A stretch of 6,253 nucleotides of DNA from Candidatus Caldarchaeum sp. GTDB taxonomy: Archaea; Thermoproteota; Nitrososphaeria_A; Caldarchaeales; Caldarchaeaceae. The DNA is taken from assembly GCA_025058435.1 (NCBI GenBank), contig JANXEM010000039.1, positions 1 through 6,253 of the forward strand, in the 5' to 3' direction. Shown one piece after another: positions 5,636 through 6,253 of the stretch. A program made the translations under genes and the position numbers. The notes under the pieces were generated by a model. That model made no database searches. It saw only the letters and a program-made list of their open reading frames with translations, and had not been told where the DNA came from. How positions within the stretch are numbered: the first letter of the stretch is position 1; every line of letters starts with the position of its first letter.

Positions 5636-6253
5636 AGTCCCAAACCCCTTATCAACACAAAATACGTAAAAAGCGAAAGAAGAGATGAATAGAGACATAG
5701 AATTGCCAGCCTGATTACCGCTTCTTTCTCCGTCAGTCGTTTTCCCACCGTCAGCAGACGCAGCAAAGTGATTGGAGCCCTTTTGTCCGGGTTAGCTTCG
5801 ATAAAAGACGAAGAGACTATCGTGGGCCTGACAGCCGCGGCCTTCCCGCTTCTCAACCCCCTCAAAGAATAGATGATGTGAAATTCATTCATTATCTGAG
5901 GCATCAACGCCACAATCGCCACAACCTCCATCCTGCCGTATACCGCGACGAAAGTTATCAAAGCACCCAGATACAGGCTTCCGACGTTGCCCGCAAAAGT
6001 TTTCGCCGGGTAGAAATTCTTGGTGAGGAACACTGTCAAAACAGCCGCCGCCACCAAGCATACCATGAACACCTCGGGTTTGTTCTCGATGTACGAGATT
6101 ATGGTAAGCGGAAGAAGGGATGCGAGGCTTGTCAAAGCCATGGAGCCGTTGAGAACGTCGACGCTGTTGACTGCGTTACACACGACGGCGAAAGCGATTA
6201 GCACCAACAGGGGGTAAAGGATGGTTAGACGCGTTGCTCCTACGAAGGGTAAT
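5632..6253 (-). CDS. GlcNAc-1-phosphate transferase-like membrane enzyme, MraY/WecA/DPAGT1 family (5' partial)
   Basis: The frame stays open to the window edge: the codons before the apparent TTG start at 6207 encode LPFVGATRLTILYPL, which fits the family, so the true start lies outside and about 206 C-terminal residues are visible. Such enzymes move a sugar-1-phosphate from a UDP-sugar to polyprenyl phosphate on the inner face of the membrane, the first step of N-glycan assembly (AglH in archaea). The motif NAVNSVDVLNG (6145-6177) matches the N-x-x-N-x-x-D-x-x-N-G signature, and FAGNVGSLYLG matches the F-x-GD-x-GS segment. Several hydrophobic helices surround them, with a cytoplasmic loop PQIMNEFHIIYSLRG where MraY has its His-rich motif. 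The Asp of GD-x-GS is Asn here (AAC at 5986-5988). It is the first visible gene of the leftward operon, overlapping the next one by TTGA. Confidence 0.85.
   Translation of the reverse strand, partial: LPFVGATRLTILYPLLVLIAFAVVCNAVNSVDVLNGSMALTSLASLLPLTIISYIENKPEVFMVCLVAAAVLTVFLTKNFYPAKTFAGNVGSLYLGALITFVAVYGRMEVVAIVALMPQIMNEFHIIYSLRGLRSGKAAAVRPTIVSSSFIEANPDKRAPITLLRLLTVGKRLTEKEAVIRLAILCLYSSLLSLFTYFVLIRGLGL

Noticed and set aside
5375..5692. 105-codon open frame on the + strand
   Set aside because: It is very Arg/Lys/Glu-rich, antisense to the small membrane protein and the transferase end, and is explained by those genes' hydrophobic codons read backwards.

Overview
The window looks archaeal. 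It has a tRNA-Pro(UGG) gene with no encoded CCA, an ArlH/FlaH- or KaiC-like RecA-fold ATPase, a MraY/DPAGT1-type sugar-phosphate transferase of the kind that starts archaeal N-glycans, GGTGA-like ribosome-binding sequence and a probable TTG start. Base composition is moderate (about half G+C by eye). I cannot name the lineage from sequence alone; an uncultivated member of the Thermoproteota/TACK side (Bathyarchaeia- or Caldarchaeia-like) is a guess. The window is almost fully coding: no gap without a gene reaches 300 bases, and the longest is the 41 bases at 3235-3275.

Left half, + strand (3-3234): three tightly packed genes. (1) The 3' part of a large cell-surface protein made of at least seven prealbumin/carboxypeptidase-regulatory-like beta-sandwich repeats, with a C-terminal membrane anchor; its 5' end lies outside the window. 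(2) A 108-residue protein with three membrane helices. (3) A 226-residue ArlH/KaiC-like ATPase whose catalytic glutamates appear to be replaced. Gaps are 5 bases each, so this reads as one transcription unit. A surface protein, a small membrane protein and a cytoplasmic ATP-binding switch are encoded together, and no archaellum/pilus motor (ArlI) or platform (ArlJ) gene is visible in the window. This is the best candidate for an undescribed system.

Centre: tRNA-Pro(UGG), 3276-3351 (+), with a possible TATA element and a short T-run behind it. Its 3' end overlaps, on the opposite strand, the last five codons and stop codon of the gene to the right.

Right half, - strand (6253 down to 3333): four genes read leftward as an apparent operon. 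They are a GlcNAc-1-phosphate transferase-like membrane enzyme (5'-truncated by the window edge), a small two-helix membrane protein, a strongly diverged nucleotide-sugar dehydrogenase-like protein, and a Gfo/Idh/MocA oxidoreductase resembling UDP-GlcNAc 3-dehydrogenases. The first two junctions are 4-base start/stop overlaps (TTGA and ATGA) and the third gap is 9 bases. Together they suggest synthesis or modification of a nucleotide-activated acetamido sugar and its loading on a polyprenyl phosphate carrier, as in archaeal N-glycosylation. The surface protein on the other strand carries five N-x-S/T sequons, so it is a plausible acceptor of that glycan; this link is inferred.
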